Below are positions 46,168 through 54,958 of a DNA stretch of 64,000 nt, piece after piece (the first letter of the stretch is position 1; the number at the start of each line of letters is the position of its first letter). The position numbers were made by a program, and so were the translations under genes. The DNA is taken from assembly GCF_900177725.1 (NCBI RefSeq), contig NZ_FXAT01000001.1, positions 310,001 through 374,000 on the forward strand, given 5' to 3'. The notes under the pieces were generated by a model that saw only the letters and a list, made by a program, of their open reading frames with translations, ran no database searches and was not told where the DNA came from. Source of the stretch: Paraburkholderia susongensis (GTDB taxonomy: Bacteria > Pseudomonadota > Gammaproteobacteria > Burkholderiales > Burkholderiaceae).

Positions 46168-48128
46168 GACGTCCCTCCTGTGGCGAGCGACCGGCGGCCG
46201 ACATTGCCCACTTCGGTCTTGACCGCCACTCCACCTGACGAACGCGGCTTGTCCACCGTCATGCCCGCAGGCGGGTTGTCGAACCGTACGTTGATGTCGC
46301 CCTGCACGCGCTGCTGGGCGGCTGCCTGCTGCGGCAGGGAGGCCGACCAGTCGCGCACGCTACCGGCGGCCCGGTCCAGCAGATTGCCGCCGGCGCCCGC
46401 TTCGCCGGCGGCACCACGTGCGTTGCCACCGAGACCGGGCACCTTGCTCCCGAGCCACTTCGCACCGCTCGCCAGTGGCTCGATGAACGGCCGGATGCGA
46501 TCCCACATCCGGCTGAACCATGCAATGACCGGCTCCCAGGCCTGCGTGATGATCGGCAACGGATTGAACTGCTCGAGCTTCGCTTTCACCCACTCCCAGG
46601 CCGCGGCCGTGCCTGCCCTGACTGCCCCCCAAAGCGCCGACAGGAAATTCAGGATCGGCCCCCAGTTGCGGATGATGTAGCCGAGTGGCGAGTAGTTCAT
46701 CACCACATTCACGATCCAGTCCCACACGGGCTTGATGACGCCGTAGATCGCATTCCACACGAGCTTGAAATACGGCCCGACGGTCGACCAGTTCGCGATG
46801 ATGACGCCGGCAACCAGGGCGAGCGCCGTGAACGCGAGCATGATCGGGTTCGTGTTGAGCAGCATCATCGCTGCCCTGAACATTGACAGTCCCTTGATCG
46901 CTGCGAACACAGCCAGCCGCATGCCTGTGAATCCCGCAGCGGCGCCGAGCAGCCCCTTGATAAGCCACGGGGAGCTCTCCGCAATGTTCTGCACGCCAGC
47001 CATAATGGGCGCAAGAAACACGAGGAACTCGTTGAGTGGCGGCAGCAGCACCTGGCCTACTGTCACCCCGAGCGTCCCCAGCCGGTTCTGGAAGGTCTGC
47101 ATCGCGCTCTGGGTCGTGGCCGCCTTCGTCGCGTAGTCGCCCATCAGCGAGCCGGCCGTACGCTGCTCATCGGACATCCAGGCAAACCGCTCGCGCAGCG
47201 CGTCGAGATTTCTCACGAGCGGCAGGACCGTACTCGCCGCGTCCCCGCCGAAGAGCCGCTGCAGCACGATCGACTGCTTCTCCGGCGCGACCTTGCTCAC
47301 CGCGGTCATGATGCGCAGCATCGTGCCTTGCGCGTCGTTCTCCATGCCCTTGGCCACCTGCGCGGCATCGAGGCGCAGCGCCTTGAAAATGACCTGCTGC
47401 TTTTTCGTGGCGAGCGTGCCAACCGACAGCGCCTGCGCCATGCTGCGGATCGCGCCGGATGCAGAGCCCTCATCCGCGCCCATCTGGATGAACGCGGCGC
47501 CCAGCGCCGCGACCTGCGAGGCTGAGAGGTTCGCAGCCTTCGCGAGGGGCCCGACGCTGGTCACGAGCGATGCCAGCTGTGCGGAGCTCGCGATCCCGTT
47601 GCTGCCCAGGTAGTTGAGCTGGTTGGCCAGTGCATCGGCCGCATCCTGCGTGAGCCCGAGGTTCGCACGCCACTTGCCCATCTGCGTCGCAGCGAGCTCG
47701 GCGCTCGTGCCGAACGTGTAGCCCATGCGCGCAGCGGACTCGGTAAAGCGCAGGAGCTCGTCCCGCGCAATGCGCGCTTCACCGCCGACCTGGGCGACCT
47801 TCACGAGATCGTCGCGTGCAACCGGCAACTGCGAGGTGAGCCTGAGCAGATCCTGCGACATCTGGGCGAACTGCTGCGGCGTCTCGAAGTTCACCGACGT
47901 GCGCAGGTCCGCCATCTGCGACTCGAACCCCATCGCCGCCTTCGTCGCGGCGATGATCGGTGCGGCGAGCGCCCCGCCGACCAGCAGATCCTTGAAACCG
48001 AGGTTGCCCAGACCCGTCTTGCGTAGCTTGTTCTGCAGCGTGGCGACGTTTTTGGCAACATTCTGCAGCGTCGGGGACAGTTTGTCCTGCCCGATGATGA
48101 GCGCCTTGAGCGTGAACTTGTCAGCCAT
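46164..48128 (-). CDS. Phage tail tape-measure protein
   Basis: A 654-residue tape-measure protein (TP901/Mu-like). The N-terminal half has the conserved 'TAAMGFESQMADLRTSV'-type start and long helices. Hydrophobic segments at about 360-470 ('LVFLAPIMAGVQNIA', 'LAFTALALVAGVIIA') may enter the host membrane. Its length sets tail length; 654 residues predicts a fairly short contractile tail. The ATG at 48128 overlaps the end of the frameshifted chaperone by eight bases. Confidence 0.9.
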   Translation of the reverse strand: MADKFTLKALIIGQDKLSPTLQNVAKNVATLQNKLRKTGLGNLGFKDLLVGGALAAPIIAATKAAMGFESQMADLRTSVNFETPQQFAQMSQDLLRLTSQLPVARDDLVKVAQVGGEARIARDELLRFTESAARMGYTFGTSAELAATQMGKWRANLGLTQDAADALANQLNYLGSNGIASSAQLASLVTSVGPLAKAANLSASQVAALGAAFIQMGADEGSASGAIRSMAQALSVGTLATKKQQVIFKALRLDAAQVAKGMENDAQGTMLRIMTAVSKVAPEKQSIVLQRLFGGDAASTVLPLVRNLDALRERFAWMSDEQRTAGSLMGDYATKAATTQSAMQTFQNRLGTLGVTVGQVLLPPLNEFLVFLAPIMAGVQNIAESSPWLIKGLLGAAAGFTGMRLAVFAAIKGLSMFRAAMMLLNTNPIMLAFTALALVAGVIIANWSTVGPYFKLVWNAIYGVIKPVWDWIVNVVMNYSPLGYIIRNWGPILNFLSALWGAVRAGTAAAWEWVKAKLEQFNPLPIITQAWEPVIAWFSRMWDRIRPFIEPLASGAKWLGSKVPGLGGNARGAAGEAGAGGNLLDRAAGSVRDWSASLPQQAAAQQRVQGDINVRFDNPPAGMTVDKPRSSGGVAVKTEVGNVGRRSLATGGTS

Positions 48129-48569
48129 GGCGTTTGATCTCCGACAGGATCCGCGTGGTGTGATCGTGACACTCGACGAGCGTGTCGAGCGGACGCGCAA
48201 ACATCAGTTCAGGGTCGATCCGCCAGACCCAGGCGAGGTCGTAGATCCGGGCTGTAAGGTCTTCAGGGCGGCGCCACCCTTGTCCAAGAAAAAATTTGCC
48301 ACCGCCCACATGAGCTCATTGAGGTCGGCGATATCGATCTGGTCAACCGATGAAGGTGGAATGGCGGCCAGCCGGCTGATGTACTTCATCGCCGCCTTCG
48401 TATTCAGATTCACGCCATCTTCACCCATCACGTACGGCAGCGCCCCGACCTCGCGCACGTCGACGCCCGAGGGCTTGCTCAACCGGATCGCCGTGAGAGT
48501 CTCGCCATGCGCTGCAACCGGACTGACCAGCGGCTCGAGCGTGAAAAACACCCCTGCGCGCTCGCTCAT
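48121..48569 (-). CDS. Tail assembly chaperone, -1 frameshift fusion product
   Basis: Reading starts at 48569 and can shift -1 at A AAT TTT (48297-48291), correctly phased as X XXY YYZ. The new frame continues 'FLGQGWRRPEDLTARIYDLA' to a stop at 48121, giving about 149 residues. Tail-assembly chaperones of Caudovirales (lambda G/GT; similar in Mu-like tails) are made this way, and the position just before the tape measure is the classic one. The shifted frame has no ribosome site of its own. Confidence 0.75.
48204..48569 (-). CDS. Tail assembly chaperone, unshifted product (Mu gp41-like)
   Basis: A 121-residue protein ('LKTLQPGSTTSPGSGG' near its end) made when no frameshift occurs. 'LSKPSGVDVREVGALPYV' and 'TKAAMKYISRLAAIPPSSVD' are typical of the Mu gp41/GpE family. 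It overlaps the tail-tube stop by four bases. It helps the tape measure fold and the tube assemble and is not part of the virion. Confidence 0.87.
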   Translation of the reverse strand: MSERAGVFFTLEPLVSPVAAHGETLTAIRLSKPSGVDVREVGALPYVMGEDGVNLNTKAAMKYISRLAAIPPSSVDQIDIADLNELMWAVANFFLDKGGAALKTLQPGSTTSPGSGGSTLN

Positions 48570-48913
48570 AGCCAGTCTCCCCTCACGCCTTCCCAGCGCA
48601 GCGGCGCCTTCGCATCGTCGCCGGTGACCGGTCGCTCGCCGACCATGTAAGCACCAGAGAGCACATACACATGCGTGTTCTCGAACTCGACGGTCACGGT
48701 CTGGTTGGTGTCGTTCATCAGTGCCGCCCGCGGGAAATTCGCGTCCACCAGGGCGTCGACCTCAACATAGGGAATCGCGTCTTTCTCGGAATAGAAGCCC
48801 CGCTTGATCGTTTCGCGTTCCTTGTCCGCGAGCGGACACTCGACGGCACCCGTAATCTCGAGCTGCCGGCCGGCGGCCTTCACGTAGCACGTGCCCGCTA
48901 CCTTCTGTCCCAT
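48566..48913 (-). CDS. Phage tail tube protein (Mu gpM-like)
   Basis: A 115-residue inner tube protein: 'MGQKVAGTCYVKAAGRQLEI' and 'KRGFYSEKDAIPYVEVDALV' match the tail-tube family. It follows the sheath gene by 36 bases, the usual order in Mu-like tails. Confidence 0.88.
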   Translation of the reverse strand: MGQKVAGTCYVKAAGRQLEITGAVECPLADKERETIKRGFYSEKDAIPYVEVDALVDANFPRAALMNDTNQTVTVEFENTHVYVLSGAYMVGERPVTGDDAKAPLRWEGVRGDWL

Positions 48914-48949
48914 GGAAGTCTCCAGAGAGTGGGTTCACTGCCGCCTGGA

Positions 48950-50473
48950 TCAGGCGGCTTCGGTTTCCGGTGCCGCGTACTGCAGTCGGAACTGGAAGAG
49001 CAGCGAGATCACGCGCAGCTGGTTCACGAGGTCAGGCGGGAACAGTACGTTCAACCGGTTCGGATCGTCCGCATCGCGCACGACGATCAGATACTGTGCG
49101 AAGAGGTCCGCGTTCTCCACCCAGCCCCGCCGCTCCATCTCGCGATATGCCGCAATGAGCTCCGCGCGGAACATGAGTGGCGTGACGATCGCATTGCCCG
49201 GCCCGAACCGCGTGCCGTCGTCCGCCACCTTGTGCCGCGGAAAACGGCTCGTCACACGCGTGCGCAGGAACCGGATGACGGCCGCGGACGTGTGCAGCGT
49301 CTCGCTGTCGAGATACGAGTTGTCCGGCTGTCCATAGGTGTTCTTCCGGTACGTCGTGACGCCACGCTCGATGCGGTAATAACCGCCTTCGAAGCGAGCC
49401 GTCGCCGTGCCGTACTTGAGCAGCTGGTTGCGCTCGAGCTTGAGGAAGCGCTCGCCCTCGGGCGCTGGATCGATGCCGATAATCATGCCGGTCTGGGTCG
49501 GCCGCGCCGGGTCAGCCGAGATGAACACGGCCGTGCGGCCGGTAAAGCCCGCAGCAACTTCCCACGCGGGCTGCGGCACAGCAGGCTCGAATCCGTGCAC
49601 GGTAATGTGCTGGTCGTTGCGCAGGAGACCTGCCGCCACGTGTTCGCCGAGCTCGCCACGCCGTGCGGTGTAGACGTGCCCGTACAGCATCGAGGACCAG
49701 GCCCAGCGCCCGGCCGCATCGTTCATCCATTCGCCGAGATCCGCAAGCGTCGCGGCATCGCTCCAGCCCGAGACAATGAACTCGTACGCCTCGTCGCCGA
49801 CGGCGCCGAGCATGTCGGCCATGTCCGGCTGGCCTGCGCCTCCGGCCATCGGCGAGATCACCACCGTGAGGCCCGCGGGGGTCGCCTCGCCACCAGCCGT
49901 ACCGCGCCGGTTCAGCTCGATGCGGATATCGTTCGTCGTCTCGCCCTTCCAGCGTGCGGTGAGCGTCACGTTCGCGTCATCCTCATCATCGGCATCAGCT
50001 GTCACGGCAACGCCGTCTGCGGCATTGATCGCGGTCACGATATCGGCGGCAATCACATCCGGCTCGTCGCCGATGAGGACGGTCACCTGCACGCGACGCC
50101 CCGCGATGTAGAGGCTGAGCGTACCGTTGGCGGTAGCGGCACCGCCGATCGCGATCGACCCGGATGCGATCGCACCCGACTCGAGCTTCACGGGCAGCAC
50201 CCAGATCTCGCCGGCCGGATCGTTGCGACGCAGGCGCTCATACATCACCGCGGCCATCGAGCCCGCGCCAAAAAGTGACTTTGCCTGTTCCGTACTGAAG
50301 ACCGGCTTCAGCACCCCGAAGTCGCCCTCGGCATCGTCGTTGACCTGCCCGAGGATGAGGCGCCGGGTCTCGCTACCCACCGACGTGTTCGCCTGCGAGT
50401 TGTCCATCTCGGCATAGAAGAGCGGCGCCAGAAGGTCACCGCCGGCCGGCATGTAATTGAAACTGACGGACAT
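48950..50473 (-). CDS. Contractile tail sheath protein (Mu gpL-like)
   Basis: A 507-residue sheath protein. The start 'SVSFNYMPAGGDLLAPLFYA' and the C-terminal 'KVADDGTRFGPGNAIVTPLM' region are typical of Mu-like sheaths. It shows that the phage is a myovirus. GGGAG precedes the ATG at 50473. It contains one dispersed palindrome near the start. Confidence 0.9.
   Translation of the reverse strand: MSVSFNYMPAGGDLLAPLFYAEMDNSQANTSVGSETRRLILGQVNDDAEGDFGVLKPVFSTEQAKSLFGAGSMAAVMYERLRRNDPAGEIWVLPVKLESGAIASGSIAIGGAATANGTLSLYIAGRRVQVTVLIGDEPDVIAADIVTAINAADGVAVTADADDEDDANVTLTARWKGETTNDIRIELNRRGTAGGEATPAGLTVVISPMAGGAGQPDMADMLGAVGDEAYEFIVSGWSDAATLADLGEWMNDAAGRWAWSSMLYGHVYTARRGELGEHVAAGLLRNDQHITVHGFEPAVPQPAWEVAAGFTGRTAVFISADPARPTQTGMIIGIDPAPEGERFLKLERNQLLKYGTATARFEGGYYRIERGVTTYRKNTYGQPDNSYLDSETLHTSAAVIRFLRTRVTSRFPRHKVADDGTRFGPGNAIVTPLMFRAELIAAYREMERRGWVENADLFAQYLIVVRDADDPNRLNVLFPPDLVNQLRVISLLFQFRLQYAAPETEAA
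50271..50283. repeat. Dispersed palindrome site 3
   Basis: AAAAGTGACTTTG: the 11-base core is intact and the first flanking base is changed. In the sheath gene, codon phase 1, encoding 'AKSLF'. Confidence 0.7.
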
Positions 50474-50475
50474 GG

Positions 50476-50754
50476 TCACGCTCCCTCGTTTGGTTGCACG
50501 GGCGCGTCCGTGTTGCCTGCGCCGCCTGCACTGGCTGCACTACCTGCGCTGCCAGATTTCGCCCCCCTGCGGACCGGCGCCGGCATGGCAGCCGTGCGGA
50601 TGTGCCCGGACGCGTCGTCGGACTCGACGACGTCACCGGCCGCCACGCGGCGGCGCCAATACGCATTGCGCTCCACACTGCGTCCATCCGCCGGCAGGAC
50701 GTCACCGCGGGCCGGGTCGGGGACCACCCGACCTTCAGCCGGTCTGACCTTCAT
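50476..50754 (-). CDS. DUF2635-type small phage tail protein
   Basis: A 92-residue protein. 'MKVRPAEGRVVPDPARGDVL' and 'YWRRRVAAGDVVE' fit DUF2635, a family found just before the sheath gene in Mu-like phages. The C-terminus is Ala/Gly/Ser low-complexity. The ATG at 50754 overlaps the upstream stop. Confidence 0.78.
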   Translation of the reverse strand: MKVRPAEGRVVPDPARGDVLPADGRSVERNAYWRRRVAAGDVVESDDASGHIRTAAMPAPVRRGAKSGSAGSAASAGGAGNTDAPVQPNEGA

Positions 50755-51343
50755 CGTTCCCGTCATCTCTGAACTCCTCACGGAATGAGAAATCAATGCG
50801 CCCGTCCGGGCCCGGCCGCTGCAGGTTCGGGTCGGAGGGATCGATCATGTCGATATCGACGTGAATCGTCTTCAGCGGAGGCAGCCCCGCGAGATAGTAT
50901 TCGTGCCACGTCTCGGGCTCGCTGCCACCCCCGAGCGTGAACACCGATGAAAACGTGTACCGGTAGAAAATCAGCTCACGGTCCATCTGCACGAGCTCAC
51001 TGCCGCGGTACTCGATTGGGCTGTAGCCACCGCCCGTCGTCCAGCCCACGAGTGCGAGCCATAGCTGCGCGCGCACGTCATCGAGCAGGTCCGCGCGCGA
51101 CTGCCCGCGCGCATCTTCCGTATTGATGAGCACACACACATCGAACTCGTCGGTGATGTCCTGACGTGAGGTGTTCAGCGTCTGGTTCTCGCCGGCGTTG
51201 TCATCGGTCTTCACGACGAACGCGCTGATCGCCGGCAGCCGCTGGTTATCGCGTAGCGCCGCGAACTCGAGTGCGCCCGCCACACGCTCGCCGAACACCG
51301 GGCAATACCGGCGCAACTGGGCAATGACCGGCGTGATCTTCAT
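50735..51343 (-). CDS. Phage tail terminator / Mu gp37-like protein
   Basis: A 202-residue protein with 'ITPVIAQLRRYCPVFGERVAG' at its start and the mid-block 'DDVRAQLWLALVGWTTGGGY', as in the gp37/DUF1834 tail-completion group. It probably caps the tail at the head end. It lies between the head-tail genes and the sheath. Confidence 0.78.
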   Translation of the reverse strand: MKITPVIAQLRRYCPVFGERVAGALEFAALRDNQRLPAISAFVVKTDDNAGENQTLNTSRQDITDEFDVCVLINTEDARGQSRADLLDDVRAQLWLALVGWTTGGGYSPIEYRGSELVQMDRELIFYRYTFSSVFTLGGGSEPETWHEYYLAGLPPLKTIHVDIDMIDPSDPNLQRPGPDGRIDFSFREEFRDDGNDEGQTG

Positions 51344-51347
51344 GTCG

Positions 51348-51815
51348 TCACCGGAACGCCCGGCTGAACGCCGCCTCGAGGATCTGCTTCACACGCGGAC
51401 CGTCCGCATTGAGCGTGTCGGCCGGGTAGTTCCCGAGCGGTGCCGTACGCCACGTGCCGTTGCGGAAGTTCGCCCCACGCCGGTATCGGCCACCAGCCTT
51501 GTAGCGCACGCCGTAGTAGAGAAAGGCGGGATAGAAGTCCGGCATGTCGCTGCCCTTTTCGGGTCTCACCTTGACCCAGAAACCGGACCGGCCGATCTTG
51601 TAGCGGATGTTGCGCCTGAGCCTTCCCGTGCGCCTGACCGGATAGCGCGTATCGCCACCCGACACACGCTGCTGCGTCGCCTTCTGCAGCAGCTTGCCCA
51701 CGTCACGCATGCCCGCGCGGATCTGCTTGCGGTCAAAATCCAGCTTGCGGTCGAGACCACTCCAGCCCTCGAGCTGGAGCTGGTACGGCACATTGACGTC
51801 AAAGTCCTGGGACAT
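51348..51815 (-). CDS. HK97 gp10-like / phage tail-completion protein
   Basis: A 155-residue basic protein. 'LQKATQQRVSGGDTRYPVRR' and 'FYPAFLYYGVRY' resemble the HK97-gp10-like neck proteins. GGGAG spacing favours the ATG at 51815 over 51818; it overlaps the upstream head-closure stop. Confidence 0.72.
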   Translation of the reverse strand: MSQDFDVNVPYQLQLEGWSGLDRKLDFDRKQIRAGMRDVGKLLQKATQQRVSGGDTRYPVRRTGRLRRNIRYKIGRSGFWVKVRPEKGSDMPDFYPAFLYYGVRYKAGGRYRRGANFRNGTWRTAPLGNYPADTLNADGPRVKQILEAAFSRAFR

Positions 51816-52162
51816 CATGGGCTCCCTGATTCCGCATCCAGCATCCGTTCCTGTTCGACCTCGAGCACCGTGCGATCGGCACGTCTGTCGTGCTTCACGC
51901 GCCGCACGCGGTACACCCAGCCGTCGAACACCATCTCGTGATGGTCGGTCGCGTCCGCGAGAAAGCGCATCCGTACGCGATGCGTGACACGCTGCTCGCT
52001 CTGCACGCCCGCCGCATAGGCGACAGGTCCAAGCGGATCGACGCGGGCCCAGCGATGGATGACGTACGAGTACTGCGCGGCCAGATTCATGTCCGGCGCA
52101 GGTACATCCGTGCGCACCCGCAGCGTGATGTAGTCCATCATCTCGCCGAAGTCGTCGCTCAT
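51815..52162 (-). CDS. Phage head closure / head-tail adaptor protein
   Basis: A 115-residue beta-rich protein with 'MDYITLRVRT' near the start and the end 'EMVFDGWVYRVRRVKHDRRA', as in SPP1 gp16-like head-tail joining proteins. It overlaps the next gene by one base and the previous by four. Confidence 0.75.
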   Translation of the reverse strand: MSDDFGEMMDYITLRVRTDVPAPDMNLAAQYSYVIHRWARVDPLGPVAYAAGVQSEQRVTHRVRMRFLADATDHHEMVFDGWVYRVRRVKHDRRADRTVLEVEQERMLDAESGSP

Positions 52163-52737
52163 AGCAGTGGGCTGCGGAAGTCATCGAGCAGACCATCGAC
52201 GTGCCGCGAGGGAATCGCATAGGTCTGTTGCGTACCCTCGGACTGCCGCAACGCGTAGAGCGTGCCGATCTGCAACTGCATCCACTGGCAAAGTGACTTT
52301 GGCACCGCGGCGGGCATCTCGAACGCCCCCGCGGTGAAGGTCACCCGAATATCCTCACCTATGGGCCAGCCCGAGCGCGGCGTGAGCCAAGCCCGGTTCA
52401 TCAGCCGCCACGCGCCCGCGTCGAGTTCCTGATCGACGCCTTGGGCGTCGCGGTACTGCACGGATCTCACTTCGCGCACGTCGTGCCACAGCAGCAGCCT
52501 CCACGAAGGAAACGCGTCGGCGCGCACGCGGCACGTCTGCGCGAGCACTGGCCGGTTCGTCTCGACCTCGAGGCGCTCGCGTGCGGCGACGATCATTTCC
52601 CGGATGAGGTCGTCCTCGACGTCGTGCTGGACCTTCAGGTAAAGCTTGATCGCGGCCAGTTCGAACGTCTCGGCGGCAGGCGGTTCGACGATCTCGACAC
52701 GCCCGCCGTCCACACGCGACTGATGGAAACTCAGCAC
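52159..52737 (-). CDS. Head-tail connector (HK97 gp6-like)
   Basis: A 192-residue protein. 'AIKLYLKVQHDVEDDLIREM' and 'AARERLEVETNRPVLAQT' are the gp6-like connector signature. I chose the GTG at 52737, one base after the capsid stop; a longer in-frame reading would run into the capsid C-terminus. One dispersed palindrome lies inside. Confidence 0.82.
   Translation of the reverse strand: MLSFHQSRVDGGRVEIVEPPAAETFELAAIKLYLKVQHDVEDDLIREMIVAARERLEVETNRPVLAQTCRVRADAFPSWRLLLWHDVREVRSVQYRDAQGVDQELDAGAWRLMNRAWLTPRSGWPIGEDIRVTFTAGAFEMPAAVPKSLCQWMQLQIGTLYALRQSEGTQQTYAIPSRHVDGLLDDFRSPLL
52289..52301. repeat. Dispersed palindrome site 4
   Basis: CAAAGTGACTTTG in the connector gene, codon phase 1, encoding 'PKSLC'. 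Confidence 0.75.
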
Positions 52738-52738
52738 G

Positions 52739-54100
52739 TCAGGTCCCGGCCTTTCCGGCCTTCTGGCCCGTGGCCTTCGTCGCGGCTGCAGCGCTCGCTT
52801 CGCCGCCGTCGCCACCCTCACCACCACCATCACCACCACCGTTCCCACCGCCGCTACCGGCACCGATCGCGAGCGCCTTGACCGCCCCGCCGACATCGAT
52901 CAGCCGGCCGCCCTGCCGGTTGAACGCGAGGAAGCCGACCTGCCCTCTTGTGGTAAAGAACGAGTCGGTCATGCGGAACATCGTGAGATCCATCACGTCG
53001 CGAATGAGATACTGCGAGGCGTCGCCGAACAGGATCGGCCGGTTGCCGGCCGCGGCATCGGGCATTTCCTGAATGATCTCCAGCGGCCGGTTCAGTAGCC
53101 GGTCCGGGGCGCCACCGGGATTGCCCTGCTCGTAGCCCGGCACGAAGATAGGCCGGCCCACATCGTCTTTGATTTTCCGCACCTTGCGCAGGCTGTTGTC
53201 ATTCATGATCCAGCCTGCGGACGTTCGGCGCCGGTAGATCGGGTCGACGCTATGCTCCAGATCGACGAAATCGTCGTAGCCGAACTCGGACGAAACAGTC
53301 GTCCAACCCAGCGGAGCTTCCGTGAGAATCCCGTGTGGCTCGTTATCGCCGCGACCGGTCACGAAGTGCCGGCTCGTGATACGGCCGATACGCACTGCGA
53401 GCAGATTGCGGATATAGGCATCGAGATCGAACATCGAGTCCTGCAGCAGTTCGAACGGCAAGGCAATCGATTTCGAGGAGTACTTGAACACGGTCATTGC
53501 CAGCGTGCTGAAGCGTGTCGTCGACGTACTGACCTCCTCGTTCTGCCCCACGATCTCACCTTCTTCCGACGTCGCATCGGCCGCCGGAAAATGCATCTGT
53601 GCACCGGTACCGGTCTGGATCACGGTCGCAAGACGCCGGATCCCGCCGAACTCCTTCAGCGCTTCGGTCAGCTGCCGGTACCATTCCTCGGCCACCGTGT
53701 AGCCGCCCTCTTCGCCGACGAGCGACGACATGGCCGCCTGGATGTCGGGCGACTGGCGGCGACGCATGGCCTGGATGTCTTCCTGCTCGAGCGCGCGCAA
53801 ACCGCCCTGCAGGAACATGCGCATGACCCGTGATTCGCCACTGTGGGCGCCGGGCGTTTTCGTGACCGCATTGATGAGGCCGGCAGGCTTGCCATTGAGG
53901 GCATCGGCCGCGAGCTCGGCCATCAGCTTTTCATGGCGGGAGATCTCCGCCTTGATACGGTCCATCTCTGCGATGCCGTCATCGTAGATTTTCTGCTGCT
54001 CCGGGCCCCACTTGTCGCCCTGAAAGTTCTCCATCGTCAGATTGATATTTTTGGCGATCGCGTCGCGGCGTTCCCGCAAAGCCTGGATCTGGACAGCCAT
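52739..54100 (-). CDS. HK97-fold major capsid protein
   Basis: A 453-residue capsid precursor. Residues 1-~110 are a helical scaffold-like delta domain ('MAVQIQALRERRDAIAKNI') that the ClpP-like protease should remove. The shell domain follows ('EEGGYTVAEEWYRQL', 'GWIMNDNSLRKVRKIKD', 'GQVGFLAFNRQGG'). The last ~35 residues are an unusual Gly/Asp/Glu then Ala/Lys tail (about 418-453), which may lie on the capsid surface. Confidence 0.9.
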   Translation of the reverse strand: MAVQIQALRERRDAIAKNINLTMENFQGDKWGPEQQKIYDDGIAEMDRIKAEISRHEKLMAELAADALNGKPAGLINAVTKTPGAHSGESRVMRMFLQGGLRALEQEDIQAMRRRQSPDIQAAMSSLVGEEGGYTVAEEWYRQLTEALKEFGGIRRLATVIQTGTGAQMHFPAADATSEEGEIVGQNEEVSTSTTRFSTLAMTVFKYSSKSIALPFELLQDSMFDLDAYIRNLLAVRIGRITSRHFVTGRGDNEPHGILTEAPLGWTTVSSEFGYDDFVDLEHSVDPIYRRRTSAGWIMNDNSLRKVRKIKDDVGRPIFVPGYEQGNPGGAPDRLLNRPLEIIQEMPDAAAGNRPILFGDASQYLIRDVMDLTMFRMTDSFFTTRGQVGFLAFNRQGGRLIDVGGAVKALAIGAGSGGGNGGGDGGGEGGDGGEASAAAATKATGQKAGKAGT

Positions 54101-54136
54101 GGTGTTGCCTCCGTTGGTTGATGGCGCGGGAGCGCG

Positions 54137-54958
54137 TCAGAGTTGTTGCGCGAGGTTAAGTCGCCGCTTCATCGCGGCGAAATCTGGAACAGGCAGTACT
54201 GCCGTGGTGGATGCCGCCGGCGCTGGCGGCAGTGCAGGCGCAGTTGGGGATGAAGATGCGGGCACGCTCGACGCCCGGGCAACGGCCGCCGCGGCACGTA
54301 ACGCATCCTGCATCTCGGGCACATTCGAAAACGCGGCGAGATTCCAGGTGCTCGCCCTGGCCGCGGCGCTGCTGCCGGCTGTTCCGGCAAGGCGATCGGC
54401 AAAGCCCTTTTCGATGGCGGCCGCCGCATCGAACCACGTCTCATCAGCCATCCACGCCGCGATATCGGCTTCTGTTTCACCAGTTTCCGCCGCATAGGTC
54501 CGCACAAGCGAGGCGTCGACCTGATCGAGAAGCGAGGCGGTTTTACGCAGTTCGTCTGCATTGCCCCACGTGTACGTCCACCCCTTGTGAATCATGACGA
54601 ACGCGCCGTCGCTGATCTCGATTTCGTCGGCGCCGAGCACCACGAAGCTAGCGGCGCTCGCGGCGAGACCATCGATATGGCCGATGACGCGGGACGGATG
54701 TTCGCGGATCGCGGTCTCGATAGCCCGGCCCGCAAACACGTCGCCGCCGGGTGAATTCACGCGCAGGTGGATCGTGGGCGCCGTGATGGCCGCGAGCGTT
54801 TGCGCGAAAGTCAGCGCGCCCACCCCGCCCCAGTAGTCATCGTCGACGATCACGTCGTACAGCCAGATCGTCGCTTCGTCGGCGGTCGTCGCTTCGGCGC
54901 GGAAGTAGCGCAGCGTAGACCGGTTGTCACTCAGTAGCTGCAGAAGCCGGTTCTTCAT
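54137..54958 (-). CDS. ClpP-like prohead protease
   Basis: A 273-residue S14-type serine protease that matures the capsid. The catalytic Ser is near 101 in 'DGLAASAASF', and the His near 124 in 'FVMIHKGWTYTWG'. 'LRVNSPGGDVFAG' is the oxyanion region. The C-terminal ~70 residues are Ala/Pro/Ser-rich. Its start overlaps the portal gene by 32 bases. Confidence 0.88.
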   Translation of the reverse strand: MKNRLLQLLSDNRSTLRYFRAEATTADEATIWLYDVIVDDDYWGGVGALTFAQTLAAITAPTIHLRVNSPGGDVFAGRAIETAIREHPSRVIGHIDGLAASAASFVVLGADEIEISDGAFVMIHKGWTYTWGNADELRKTASLLDQVDASLVRTYAAETGETEADIAAWMADETWFDAAAAIEKGFADRLAGTAGSSAAARASTWNLAAFSNVPEMQDALRAAAAVARASSVPASSSPTAPALPPAPAASTTAVLPVPDFAAMKRRLNLAQQL

